A stretch of 24,507 bases of DNA, taken from positions 1 to 24,507 of the forward strand of contig JAYMTA010000762.1 in the NCBI GenBank assembly GCA_036897625.1, in the 5' to 3' direction. Positions 10,083-24,132 of the stretch are shown piece after piece. How positions within the stretch are numbered: the stretch's first letter is position 1; the number at the start of each line of letters is the position of its first letter. The notes under the pieces were generated by a model, which was not told the DNA's origin, ran no database searches, and saw only the letters and a program-made list of their open reading frames with translations. Source of the stretch: Pelargonium cotyledonis. Its lineage: Eukaryota > Streptophyta > Magnoliopsida > Geraniales > Geraniaceae. The translations under genes and the position numbers were made by a program.

Positions 10083-10206
10083 TAGTATAATGTATATCAG
10101 TTAAACTAATAAGATGATGACACTGTGATTTTAAATAAGATATCATCACTTCATTAACTTTATTAAGTTGCAACTATATATCAGTTAACTGATATACATT
10201 TTACCC
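10083..10206. mobile_element. MITE, Mutator-like, copy B (shorter)
   Basis: This element is flanked by AACTACTAAA (10073-10082) and AACTATTAAA (10207-10216), a 9-10-bp target-site duplication with one mismatch. The right end, in reverse complement, starts GGGTAAAATGTATATCAGTT; the left end starts TAGTATAATGTATATCAGTT. The right arm contains a 20-bp perfect palindrome, TATATCAGTTAACTGATATA (10177-10196), and AGTTGCAA, both shared with the copy at 28-248. It is about 100 bp shorter than that copy and seems to have lost part of its left arm and centre. Confidence 0.6.
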
Positions 10207-10431
10207 AACTATTAAAATAGAATTCAAAGCATAATAATATGATAAAAATCAACCAACATGTCGTAGACATACTATCACAATCCAACGTACAATAAAAGAT
10301 AGAAAGAGACAAAGACGTTCACAAGGAGATCGTACCGTATATCGCATGAGTCAATAATAATGATGAAATCGACTTTCCTTTTTATTACCTCGCTTTGCTT
10401 AAATATTTTTTGAGTGAAACTATTGAAGACC

Positions 10432-10437
10432 TATATA
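10432..10437 (+). promoter_or_regulatory. Possible TATA box of the RNA methyltransferase gene
   Basis: TATATA lies 217 bp before the start codon at 10649. It is followed by an A-rich and then GA-rich leader. It is the best TATA candidate in the upstream 250 bp, but the start site is not otherwise supported. Confidence 0.35.
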
Positions 10438-10648
10438 CACCATCCGCCGTTTCTGGGAAAAAAAAAAAAACCCAAATCGACTTCTTCGACAGTGGTGGCG
10501 CGATTTTTAGTCTGATTTTGGCGAACAACTTTTTGAATTATCGAGAGACAAGTTTCTCAGCTTCCTGAGCTAACTTGGACTGCGACGAAGAGGTGAGTCT
10601 CTGCTCCGCTTTGCTCTTCTAAGCTTTCGAAGAAGAAGGAGACAATCA

Positions 10649-13600
10649 ATGGGGCAGAAGGAGACGGAGAAGAAGGCCAAAGATCAAGCCAATGAGATTC
10701 CGGAGGACAAGACCTCTGGAAATCACAACGGACTAAAACAAGCAGCAAAGAATCAAAAGAGAAAGCGCAAAGAAATAGCTCCTTACGGAAACTACAGGAA
10801 CTACTATGGCTATCGTGTAAATTTCTCTTTACTTTTTTCTTGTATAATATGTCTGTTAATTAATTTTTGCTTGCTATGCTTTAGTTAACTTGTTAAGAAG
10901 TTGCTTAATTATGCATTCAACGTGATGTGTTTGTGTTTTGATGTTTGTTTCAGATTGGTCAGAGCTTTGACGAAGATCCGCGGCTTAAGGTTTTCAGGAA
11001 GGAATGGTTCCAAGGCAAGGAATGTTTGGATATTGGTTGCAATAGTGGAATAATAACCATTGATATAGGTAATTGATAAACTAATATACTTCAGTTTCTT
11101 TAATTTTTTGTTGTCCTTGACTCCTTGTGATTTTATGTTTGTACATGTTATTGGAGATCCGATAAGCTTTAGGATCATAGTGCTTAGGATGATACTGGAA
11201 CTTCTCCAACAAGTAGGTGTTTCGGTTGTTAGATCATTTCAAAGGTTCTTCGCATACCTTTCATCATGCTATCTAGGTTTCAGTTTTCGGTTTGAAATAA
11301 CTCAAGTTAACAACTACAACCAAGTCATTTTTTTAACAATGGTGGGGTCAACTACATGATTTCCTTAGAAAAACTCCATGGGCTCCTTTGCTCGTGTTCT
11401 CTTCCTCAACAGCGTCTAGAAATTAATCAAGATATAAGTGAAAATGATCTTATTAATCAAGTCAAACATCCTTCTTTGAAAATTTGTTACACATCTTTAG
11501 TCGCATTAATCAAGCATTTCTGGGGGGGGGGTTGTTAATTTTGAAGGTAAGTAGCAATTGTTTTTTGTTTTTAATTTAAAGATTCACTTCATATGTATGA
11601 AGTGGATAGAAAACCTCTGGAATACCTTCCAATGACTGATCTTTTGTGTTTTTCATTTTGTAGCAAAGAAGTTTCACTGCCAAAGCATCCTTGGAATTGA
11701 CATTGACTCCAGTATGTTTATTTTCCTTTTGTTGCTTATAAAATGTCACAAGTTGGATAAATGTATGCTTTCTGAGCTCCTGTTTCTTTATATTGATCTC
11801 TGTATCCAGAGCGACATATAAAAACAATCAGTTGTTAGGAATGATATTTACAGCGCACTGTCATGTCATAATTTTATACGTACCACTAATGTACAAAATG
11901 TAACACACACATGGATGCCACTTTGATAGGCTATCAAGTCTCGCTGTATTCTGGCTCAGACTACAGTTCTCCCTTAAGTTGTCAAAAACTCTTATGGCAC
12001 AAGGCAAGATATCATGGTTATATGTATGAAGCGACGTTAGTTGTTATTATATATACTGTGTTTATGAACTCATCATGGTCCCTTTTCTAACGGTGTCATT
12101 AAGCCTGTGTTTACACTTTACAAGTATTGTAAATTATGGTTTACTAGTAAGACTCGGAATGCATCCCAATTTTCACAAGTGACTAAAGTTTGAGTCACAT
12201 TCACCTTTAATACTTTACTCTTCTTTTGACCATTTAGATAGAATTGAAGATGCATTCTGGAACCTCAGAAGAGTAGAGAAAATGGAAAGTACTGGTAAGG
12301 TACACTCAAAGGTTCCCAAATTGGAGGGTAAAGAGATATTAAATGGTATAGAGAACGGTGTCACTGGTTTACAGGATGAAGGGACACAAAGTACTTCTAA
12401 GGATTCCTCACATTCTTTGGAAAGAGCTCTGTCAGACATAGTATCCTTCCGTCAAGAAAATTTTGTTACGAGTTGGCACACACCTCAAGGGCAGTTATAT
12501 GACACAATTGTTTGGTAATTTGCTTTATTTTACTACTCCTAACCTTGAGTTCAATTTGAGAAGAGCATTACAAAAATTATTTGAATTTGGAAAATCTTGA
12601 AAATAATGGCTTTTGAGAGTTCTTATGATGGGAGTTTTACCTCCTGGGGATATAGCTTCCTTTTTCTTAGCTTCCTTTTTCTTAGCTTCTATAATGAAGT
12701 TCTTTCGAGATGAAAATATGCTTATTATTGGGAACAATATGAGAATTTGGTAAAATATTAATCCTCTCAAGAGTCATGATTTCACACTCCTCCAGATGAT
12801 ACTTCCCTTTCATCTAACCATTTGTTTCTATTGATCTTCCAATTACCTTTATTTTCCTTGTAAGATTGTAGTTGGACATTCTAGATAGCCAACTGTTATA
12901 TTTTTTTCTTGTGGTCAAATGGTTTGAGGTTAAGGTTGTTCTCCCCTTGAAAATTGGAATTTTGAGTCCCAAAAGGCGCGCATCGGTTTCTTGGGTATTT
13001 TTATTTATCATCCTGACATGTCAATATTCGACTACTCATTTTACATGTGTTCATTTTCCTAGAGTAGTTTGATCATGCTTTCACATTTTCCTTTGTTATT
13101 CTCCCGTTACTTTACATGAACCAGAAGTTTCTGATATTCAATATATTCTTGTCAACTTTAAAATTATTTCTATTATAATCTCCAAAACAGCTTATCAAAA
13201 GCAACCAGCCATGGTGTTTATTTCTGGTTTAAAACCTTTTTAATTTTTTTTTTAATTTTATTTCAAAGAAGGCAGTAAAACAGGCAATTGATGTTAAATT
13301 GTAAGGTTTTGCAAAATTTTATGTGTCGCCTGTGATCTGAACTTGATTTCTCTGTTTCCTTGTAGTTTGAGTGTAACAAAGTGGATCCATCTGAATTGGG
13401 GTGACGATGGATTGATTACTTTTTTCTCTAAAATCTGGAAGCATCTTCATCCGGTAATTGCTCTATGATTTTCTTATCAATAATGATTGTGATAATTGAA
13501 TAAAGGTCCAAATGTCTTTCCATCAAGTGTGTCAATCAAACAAATGTATCTTATCTTGAACAGGGTGGCATTTTGGTATTGGAACCTCAACCTTGGTCCT

Positions 13601-14324
13601 CTTATAGAAGTAATCATCGCGTTTCTGAGGTAATATTATTTGTTTGTTTTATATATGTTTTCAAACTTATAGATTACAACTGTTCTATAATAGCCATATG
13701 AGACAGCTGAATAAATATTACCTCAAACCTTTTGTCCGATAAAGCAAGTGTATGCAAACTATATATTATGAAGAAGGGACTTGTGGATTCCTATTACGGT
13801 TCCTTGGGTGCTTTGGAAAGTTGTATCTTACTGAGATTTAATTTAGGCGTGTCACTAGAAAGTAGAAACAATGGCCTGGAGGCTTCATGAGCGGTCTTAG
13901 TATGTATTCTTTGGGCACTTCTCATGAGTATACGTGATATTTCTGGGAAATTCTTTTCACCCAAATGTGGAGTTCAAGAATTAACTCTTTGAATTGCAGA
14001 ATCTAGTGCATTTGCTATATATTTTCTTTATGACTTCAAATTTCCCTGTTTTCTTGATATACTGATGAATAATTTCACTTACTGTACAGACAACACAGAC
14101 CAATTATCACAATATCATGTTCCATCCCGAATGTTTTCAGGAGTTACTTCTGGATAAGGTAATATTGGTTCTATAGTACTTTGTTGTCCAATATTATATG
14201 CTCGAAGGATATCTGATGTATAAAATGATTGTAGATTGGATTTAGAAGGGTAGAAGACCTCACTTCCCGTTTGCCAGGCAGCAACAAAGGATTTAGCAGA
14301 CCTATTTTGGTGTTCTACAAATAG
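10649..14324 (+). CDS. Bin3/MePCE-type RNA methyltransferase
   Basis: Eight coding exons: 10649-10816, 10954-11068, 11664-11711, 12238-12514, 13366-13453, 13564-13629, 14090-14158, 14235-14324. They total 921 nt, giving 306 residues. The family transfers methyl from S-adenosylmethionine to RNA; the animal member MePCE caps the gamma-phosphate of 7SK snRNA. A basic cluster (KRKRK, 37-41) suggests nuclear entry. The Bin3 entry motif [11 protein letters not shown] is at 46-56, SAM motif I LDIGCNSG at 81-88, the acidic GIDID at 105-109, and the family block LEPQPWSSY at 238-246 after [15 protein letters not shown] linker of about 58 residues (126-183), rich in Ser, Glu, Lys and Gly, interrupts the fold after the [11 protein letters not shown] helix and is encoded within exon 4. 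The RNA substrate in plants cannot be read from sequence. Frames join cleanly at every GT-AG border. Confidence 0.9.
11522..11531. repeat. G10 homopolymer in an intron
   Basis: Ten consecutive G lie in intron 2 of the methyltransferase gene. Such a run is rare in an AT-rich genome and is a place where base-calling or assembly may be off by one. It does not touch a splice site. Confidence 0.8.
12653..12690. repeat. 15-bp tandem repeat in an intron
   Basis: About 2.5 copies of the pyrimidine-rich unit TAGCTTCCTTTTTCT lie in intron 4 of the methyltransferase gene. It is a minor minisatellite with no evident role. Confidence 0.8.
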
Positions 14325-16414
14325 TTTTTACTCGGTAAAACATCTCAGCTCTCAATCATCTTAGTTTCATATATATATGCTTATTGCTCATTTCTTTTCA
14401 GGAAAAGTATCCTGTAGACTACTAGGAGAAGTTGAATCTGAATAGGAAAAAAGAAAAAAACTTTGATGAACATACACCGGTAATTTGAAGAATTTTGATG
14501 TGCGTCCTCACGTGTCCTGAATGAATATAATGTGGTTCTTTGTGGGTGCATCCTGGTGGACTGGCAAATGAGCAGTATCTTTCCTGAGCTGAATGTATGT
14601 TTCTCTAAATCCAGCTATTAAAGGAACTGATCTTCTATTACGTGCAACTTACATGTTTTGTTATGCCAAAGTATTCAAATTTTCTCATTTAGTTGAATGC
14701 TGGAGAAAATTAGAAAGAGGCAACGATCCCATTCTGCATTTGCACGTCAGGTGGAAAACAGTGAAAGAAGAGAACTTACCGGATATATCTCAGTTTTGCT
14801 TATAAAGGTTACATAATTTTGGCAACATTATGCATTTAGTTAGTAACATGGATGATGCATTTTTTTACTGCTTGTCGCAGCAAGGACGTAGTATATTTTG
14901 GACTTTCAGGTATGTGCTATTGGTTACATTAAAATTTGGCTTAAAACATATAAGATGTTTTAGACCTCAGTTTAAATTGTGACGTAATGGTCTTCAAAAT
15001 TTAGGGCTGCTTGCGCTTATTGTCGACATGAACTGTTTCCGTTGGAACTTCATGACCAAGATTCATCTCATTAGTCTCTTATTTTCATTCAGTAGCATGA
15101 GCAAGAGCTAGTAATTTAGGTTATCACATGCGACTTGATGTGAATTAAATGTGTTTTGGAAAAATTATTGGGATAAGTGGTTTAAAACATTTGTTTTTCT
15201 TGAGGTCGGTTGGAATGCTTGCTTATAAAAAAAATTCTCAATATAAAAAATGCCGATATAGTAACACATCAGGGCTCAATTTGAGTCCCTCTGAACCCGA
15301 TTTGATTGTTCCACCGCATTTTGAAATATGCGCTTCAATAAAATTGTCTTCTTTGTTGCGCTTCCATTACTGGACCCATTTTAAAGCAACACATGGTTGT
15401 CGAAAACAAGAAATATTTGTATCTTCACTTCCAGTTCCAGATACGAATGCCATATCCAATCCGCAAATCTTACTCCACATTTTGTCATTTTGCACAATCT
15501 CACCACGCACATGAAACAAACAACTTGGCCATCACAAGAAATTTCTTTCCTTTTCCTTGCTTTTTCTTTCTTGAAATTTTATTTCAACTTCCAAAACATC
15601 ACTACATCACATGCAGCTCCTCTTACAACGGCTCATATGCAAATCGTTAACTCGGAAACATTTCCACGCGCAACCAGAATTCCCCAAGAAAGCGACACTC
15701 GTTCGCTGTCTCAAGTAGAGCAGCTTGGCTTTTTATCGCAGTATAGCTGCATGCAGAGACCAATCATTTAGGGGCCTCCCATCACGTTCCAGACGCCCAA
15801 CCAGAAACAGCCCTGCAAGTTACATATATACAAGCATAACTGAGATTTGGCTCAAGTATCAACGTAACCTGCTACATTTTCATGATGCAATACAATATGT
15901 GAAGGAAGCTTTGAATTGTCTTTCAGTTTTTGCTCTTACCAAAGATGCAATAGAAAGCTTTGCAAACCAAAAACCTGTAACACAAGTGCCATATATCATG
16001 AAAACAATAGTTAAAAATGTCAACTGGCAAAACAAAAAAGTAGCTGCAATTTTCAAGAATCGACTAACATCTAGACATTGAGTTCCATATATGACACGAC
16101 AAACTATATATATATAAATATAGTCATTGTTGTACTCAAGGTCATCAAGAACAAATGCTCCTGCAATACATCCCGAGTCTGACTGACAAGATGAAAGTAA
16201 GATCACACACCAGTTCCATCAATCATCACCGCTATCCACAAATCTCCTGATTAAACAAATAACTGTAATAAAGAGCTACCGTTGGTAGCGAAAGGAAACT
16301 CCTAGAGACTAAAGAATGATGAAACAAAAAGTCGACATCATAATCCACATTACACAGATTCACAAATACAAGTTTGCTATGAGTAAAATGTAATGTCTAT
16401 GTAAAGCATAGGAA
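14325..16414. other. Intergenic region between convergent genes, no supportable gene
   Basis: This covers the 3' UTR of the methyltransferase gene (extent unknown) and spacer up to the CKL 3' end. Several open frames of 60-124 codons overlap here (14593-14805 and between 15149 and 16081), but they lie in competing frames, start at arbitrary Met codons and resemble no family I know. The stretch 15390-15780 is less AT-rich than its surroundings, so a decayed exon or non-coding transcript is conceivable. A short AT microsatellite is at about 16104-16120. Confidence 0.5.
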
Positions 16415-16718
16415 CCAAGCTTGGGTGTTCTGTATTTTTATTTAACAGCCAATGTGATAGTCACCTTGAGAGAATAATGACAGGAGCTGGCACACCATAG
16501 AGAAGCTAATGCAGTTCATCAAATTAGCAGAGCATGTTGCCTCCATTAGACGATAAACAGATCTTAACCATCAAAACAAGAAAAAACCGTTACCCTATGA
16601 TGGATGATCTGGATATAGTCCTAATCTTTAGTTTCATTTGCACACCACTGCTGCTTTCCAGGACTTGCATTCACACTTGACAGCTCAAATTTTCGGTATT
16701 GCATCAACATCTTCACAG
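16415..16718 (-). other. Probable 3'-UTR exon of the CKL gene
   Basis: The last coding exon runs eight bases past its TGA stop to a good donor, CAG then GTAACT (exon edge 16826). About 107 bases later, in minus-strand order, an acceptor TTTTTAG precedes 16718. I infer a spliced 3' UTR here; its lower edge is set only by the AATAAA at 16437-16442. The exon junction is too close to the stop to be expected to trigger nonsense-mediated decay. Confidence 0.4.
16437..16442 (-). terminator. Poly(A) signal of the CKL gene
   Basis: AATAAA on the minus strand lies in the probable last, non-coding exon of the CKL gene, about 290 nt of spliced distance past the stop codon. It is the best match in the area. 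Confidence 0.4.
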
Positions 16719-16833
16719 CTAAAAACATATTGCAAAATTATTAGGCTTGTATAAAAAGCAAGAAAACTGCAATTGGTACAGAAAGAGAAGAGCTTAACCA
16801 CAGAAGTAATAACCAGATAAGTTACCTGTACTA

Positions 16834-19825
<2,992 letters not shown>

Positions 19826-19962
19826 GCGTTAGATCCACGAATCGAACCGCTCCGTCGAGCTAGGGTTTCGGGATTTTCTGGTCACACGATAAAAAAGAAG
19901 AACAAGAAGCAAAAAATGGTTTTTATTTTTTTTGTTTTGTTTTGTTTTGAATTTCGATTTGT

Positions 19963-19968
19963 TTTATA
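19963..19968 (-). promoter_or_regulatory. TATA box of the CKL gene
   Basis: TATAAA on the minus strand lies 138 bp upstream of the CKL start codon. The intervening leader contains several AAAAC repeats (plus-strand TTTTG at about 19931-19949) and ends in a GAAAATCCCGAAACCCTAG leader typical of plant housekeeping genes. Confidence 0.5.
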
Positions 19969-20399
19969 CGACAAGAAAAACTGAAGCCGCAGAGAGCAGA
20001 AGTCGGCAACAAAGAACAGACTCTGGTTGGTTGTACTGTGGATTGAGGAGGATGAAGGAGAAAATACTCAGGGGTATTTTCGGAATTCACCTTATGTGTG
20101 TCCTCGTTGACTAGTTGACCTATGCCAAAATTGCGAAACTTCTCGAGGGTAAGGCTATTGACTTTAATTACACAGCTTGAGACCTGAAATTCCTAGTAAT
20201 TGTTCGGTTTCTCTGAGGGTTTTTTCGTCAATTCGTTGTTTCAGTGGATGGTCCGTTTGTAAATAAAAGATTTGGTGGCGGGGCAATCGGGGAGGATGGA
20301 AAGTTCCGCTCCGGAGTTATTTATCCTGTGCGGCCGGTTTTATTTTAATCACCCTGCTTTGTAGAGTTGTACGTTTCGCTCTCTGACCAGTTATGTGTC

Positions 20400-20590
20400 G
20401 CCACGTCATGATGAAGTGGCTCTGTTTGGGTCCGTTAAAAGGTACGGTGATACACTGCGTAACGCTTGGCTGGCTAGTGGCCTAGTAGGTAGGTGTTGGA
20501 GGGTTAGGTGACGTGGACATTGCTGTTGGCAGCGACACGTGGGAGTTGTCTAGATGGGCGGGACCAGATGGGCTAATTAAGGACGTGGAA
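20400..20590. promoter_or_regulatory. Cluster of ACGT-core elements upstream of CKL
   Basis: Four ACGT cores lie within 190 bp: GCCACGTCA (20400-20408), TGACGTGG (20509-20516), the G-box/ABRE ACACGTGG (20535-20542) and GGACGTGGA (20581-20589). They are about 450-650 bp upstream of the inferred CKL start site. ACGT-core elements are bound by bZIP and bHLH factors, including ABA-response factors. Function here is inferred from motif density. Confidence 0.4.
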
Positions 20591-21600
20591 GCCATGAATT
20601 GTCCGAAGACTTATCGAATATTGTTGTCATGTTAGACACTTCGGATTCTTTGAGGTTTCACGTTCAAGTCCCTCTGTGATAGTAAGAGTAAGTTATTTAG
20701 ATTTAAAGTGGAGATTTACTTTTATTGCATAGCTTAACTGAACAATTTTTAGATTAAATTGAACGTCATTAACTATATATATAGAGGATATTGTACAAAA
20801 TGACTATCACTCTCTTAGCTTGAATCCTCTATTTTGTTTTTTCAATTTTTAGGAAAATGATAAAGTTGGGGGCTTGTCGTATAGAGCAGTTCATGTGTAG
20901 TGTTGGGCCTAATTGTTGGAGTGTTAGGTTGGAGAACTAATGTTGGACTCAAATACAAACGTGCAAGATAGGAAATATGGGTAAGAAGCAATCCAATGTA
21001 GCAGGACTAGGCATTTTGTTCAGTTTCCATAAGCCTAAGACCCATGTTTTCATTACTATTTACTACCCGGTACCAAAAGCACGCATTATTAATTATCTTA
21101 TGCTTGCTCGGGTCATTCAGAGAATTATAATTGTAGACATTTAAGCCAAAACGTTGTTCAGTTGTTGGAGTTGTCACAACTTCATTTAGATATTTGCACT
21201 CTGCATGAGCTCTCATCAGAGATTTCATTCATAGGAGATGGAAGACTCATGTAGTTCATGTAAAAAAAAAATTCATTCTCATGTTACTCATACTTATTCA
21301 CTTAATCTAGACCAGTTCTTCTACTGAAATATGGTGCAAAGGATAAATAATATGAAATTCAGTCAATCAGTAAAAATCTACAACACGGTAAACCCAAATT
21401 TAAAGAGTCGATCTCAAAATTAAATATACATATTTTCATTTCTAAGGGTGAAATGAGTTTAAAAGAATTGTATAGTTTCATATAATAAATGATAGATAGT
21501 ACAAGGTGTGTCACTGAGACAATATTGTAAAGAAAGTGGCATACAAAGATGAATAAATCACAATACCAATAACAAAATTAACATGGTTGAAACAAGAAAA
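20591..21600. other. Intergenic region between CKL upstream and XTH 3' end
   Basis: I see no gene, RNA gene or clear transposon in this spacer. One short frame (21007-21228, minus) has no family likeness. A GTTCAAGTCCC segment at about 20664 resembles a tRNA box B but has no tRNA around it. Confidence 0.5.
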
Positions 21601-21606
21601 TTTATT
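21601..21606 (-). terminator. Poly(A) signal of the XTH gene
   Basis: AATAAA on the minus strand lies 42 nt past the XTH stop codon, a plausible position for polyadenylation. Confidence 0.5.
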
Positions 21607-21647
21607 ATATTTTTGAGAAGTTTAGAGTTTGACTTGTGATTCTTGTC

Positions 21648-22955
21648 TTAGAATTGTTGCTTGAAGCACTCAGGTGGCATTTGGCCATTGTACCTCTTGG
21701 TATCTTTGCAATAGTCATAGATCATGTGGTTGTTTCTGACCCATTGCATTTGACCCATCTTGCTACCACTCAACTGGCTGTACATGGGAGAGCTCCACCA
21801 ATTACCAGGGGAATTTGTGGCACATTGGCTAATGCTGACTGGTCCATTCCATTTGCAAGCCCTAGCCCTAAAATGGCGGAACCCGGCAACGAACGGGGCG
21901 CCACTCCAGTCAATCTTGTCGCGTCCTCCTCTCGTTGCCCAGTTATCGGCGTTCCATATGGTGGAGTACACCCTCATCCCTTGCTTGTTCGGATAAGCAA
22001 TGCCTTCGTTCTCGTAGTTTCTGTAAACCCGAATGGGAAAGCTGTCTACGTACCACCTGAAACCAATGTCGTTTTTATAATAAGTTAGTACGTATCTCTT
22101 CACGTGCTCACAATTATTAAGTGTAATAAACTAAGTTATGTGTTTACTTACACAACTTCAGTAGGGTTCCAATGTATGGTGTAGTTGTGGTAATCGGCAG
22201 TTGGGTCGAACCAGGGTTTGAATTGTTGTTCTCTGCTTCCATTTCCTTGTGTGTATATGTTTGTGTGAATTGTGTAAGGTTGTCCTGAAACATTCCCCAA
22301 GAACTCGAAGTCTATTTCATCGTGCTTGCTCCCAGTAGAGGACAACTTCAAAAATTTACAGGTGAACCGATAAGAGATAACCACAAATTAAAGCTCGGTC
22401 TATAACCAACTCAACTAGAAACCTAAGCATGTACAAGATAAAATCTCTGGTTATACTTTTAATATTATATTCCAATAACATCGGTTATTTTACGTGAAAT
22501 AAGTGCGCTTACATAGTATGCTGTGACTGTTCCAGCTGAATTTCCTGGCACCAACTTGATCAACATTTCAATGCTTCCGAATAAAAACCCTCTCTTTGAT
22601 TGAACTCCAGAGCCTGAAAATCAAAAATATATTAATCTTAACCTTCTTGTATATTGTTTACATAATGTAAAATTGTTGGGAATGTCAATGGAGTGCAATG
22701 AGTCTCGACCATTTACTTCGCGATTGAGTTCAATCATTAACTCTATGAATGAATCATTTATGAATGTAAATTTTTACCTGACGTTTGATCTAGAACAAGC
22801 TGAAGATCGTCGCCATTGCCTTGAATAGAAGAATGGTTAGCTCCCCAAGTAAAATACATGCTCTTGGTAAACTTGGCATCGACGAAGCTTGAACCGAAAA
22901 AGAACGTAAAGACGAAGAGAGCTAACAAGGCAGCTGAATGTAAAGTGCTCGCCAT
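21648..22955 (-). CDS. XTH: Xyloglucan endotransglucosylase/hydrolase (GH16)
   Basis: Four coding exons in minus order: 22955-22778, 22613-22513, 22345-22152, 22056-21648. They total 882 nt, giving 293 residues, the usual length for the family. The secreted enzyme cuts xyloglucan and rejoins it to another chain, or hydrolyses it, in the cell wall. A signal peptide occupies about residues 1-27 (hydrophobic core [12 protein letters not shown], likely cut after FVDA). The active site [11 protein letters not shown] is at 101-111: Glu103 is the expected nucleophile, Asp105 the helper and Glu107 the acid/base, all intact. Asn111-Val-Ser is the conserved N-glycosylation site next to it. The [12 protein letters not shown] region and the C-terminal XTH domain with Cys pairs (ending [16 protein letters not shown]) are complete. 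The symbol is the family name; the clade is not assigned. It should be active. Confidence 0.95.
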
Positions 22956-23020
22956 TTTTGAACCTCTTGTGTTCCTGAAGTGAGAGGTACTGATGTGTTA
23001 TCTTCAACCTGTGTGTGCTT

Positions 23021-23027
23021 TATATAA
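23021..23027 (-). promoter_or_regulatory. TATA box of the XTH gene
   Basis: TTATATA on the minus strand (TATATAA on plus) lies 66 bp upstream of the XTH start codon, giving a 5' leader of roughly 30-40 nt. The context GTTATATAAAG is a strong plant TATA box. Confidence 0.65.
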
Positions 23028-24024
23028 CATGTAGTCTTCAATAAGCCCGGTTGAGATGAACTTTTGTTTTATGATTTGTTTATTATTCATGAGTTCTTAA
23101 TTACTTTATTGACCATTTCAGGGGTTTTTGACATTCCAACAAATTCAATTTGTTTTTTTGGTGAATTCAGTTCCTATTTAGTTATATGTGAGAAGAAGAT
23201 GAGTTGTGTATACTTTGATTCTAGCTAGGTACAATGGTTATATGATGAAATTAATGTAGTATATTGATGAGTTGAGTACTAGTCTTTGATCATTGCATGT
23301 TAATACAGAGATTGATTAGGTCGTGTCGTGCAAAAGACTAATGCATGAGTTGAGGGGTAGGGGAGGACAGCTGTGGCTGATCACAAGTGACATCCCAGTT
23401 TGGTTTGGTGGACGTGCAAGGAAACAACATATGAACTTCCAAGACATGTTTTAATGTATCCTTAATTACCAAATTGTCTTAGAGCATTGATGCTACATGA
23501 ACTTTTGGGCCTATTTTTCAGACCTATGAATTTATAAGTTACACAAGTCAATGACCGTGTCAAAAGTTACGATCTTGTAAGGGTGAAAATCTATCATCGG
23601 TTTGGATTGGCAGACTATCAAATCGCCTCTATGAAGTAAGAATCGTTAGTAATCGCCGCCAGCCAGATTGACCCTTCTTTCATAAACACCTCCTTATTCC
23701 GTTTGAGTAGAATTCCACTCTATATCCAATAAAAAAGTTATCAAAATTTGTCAACCAAATCATATGTTAGCTATTTTTCTACCAATACTCTTTTGGTGAA
23801 AGTCTTAATTCATTTTTCAATAGTGATGCACATTTATTCATAAGTGAGATTCACATTTTCATATTGAAGGTGAACTGTACCATATTCACGTACGTACTTG
23901 TTTTTATCTAATGTGTTCCAATCATTCTAATTAAGTCGGGATCCTTTTCCACCCATGACCAGAGTCGGGCCTGGTCTGCCCGGATAAAATAGGGGAAAAG
24001 AAAGTTTGTAATGATATATGTGTA
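23028..24024. other. XTH upstream region and GLOX 3' flank
   Basis: About 1 kb separates the XTH promoter from the 3' end of the next gene, both on the minus strand. Two W-box-like TTGAC cores occur at about 23110 and 23129 within 110 bp upstream of the XTH TATA box; their use is untested. I see no gene or transposon here. Confidence 0.45.
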
Positions 24025-24030
24025 TTTATT
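24025..24030 (-). terminator. Poly(A) signal of the GLOX-like gene
   Basis: AATAAA on the minus strand lies about 103 nt past the stop codon of the GLOX-like gene. Confidence 0.5.
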
Positions 24031-24132
24031 CATTAAAATTACAAGAAGTCTTGTAGCCAAATAATATGAAGGTTACACCCAAGTTAAAACCCAGTCCCTA
24101 CAGTCCATGCATGGAGGATTGCATGCAAAATT

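Noticed and set aside
11108..11827. Frames of 60-83 codons in methyltransferase introns 2 and 3
   Set aside because: They lie in or across introns whose flanking exons join in frame, and the sequences resemble no protein.
15149..16081. A protein gene built from the overlapping plus-strand frames
   Set aside because: No consistent splice model or domain could be found, and the frames conflict with each other.
21636..22088. Plus-strand frame of 150 codons
   Set aside because: It is the antisense shadow of XTH exon 4, which is a clear GH16 C-terminal sequence.
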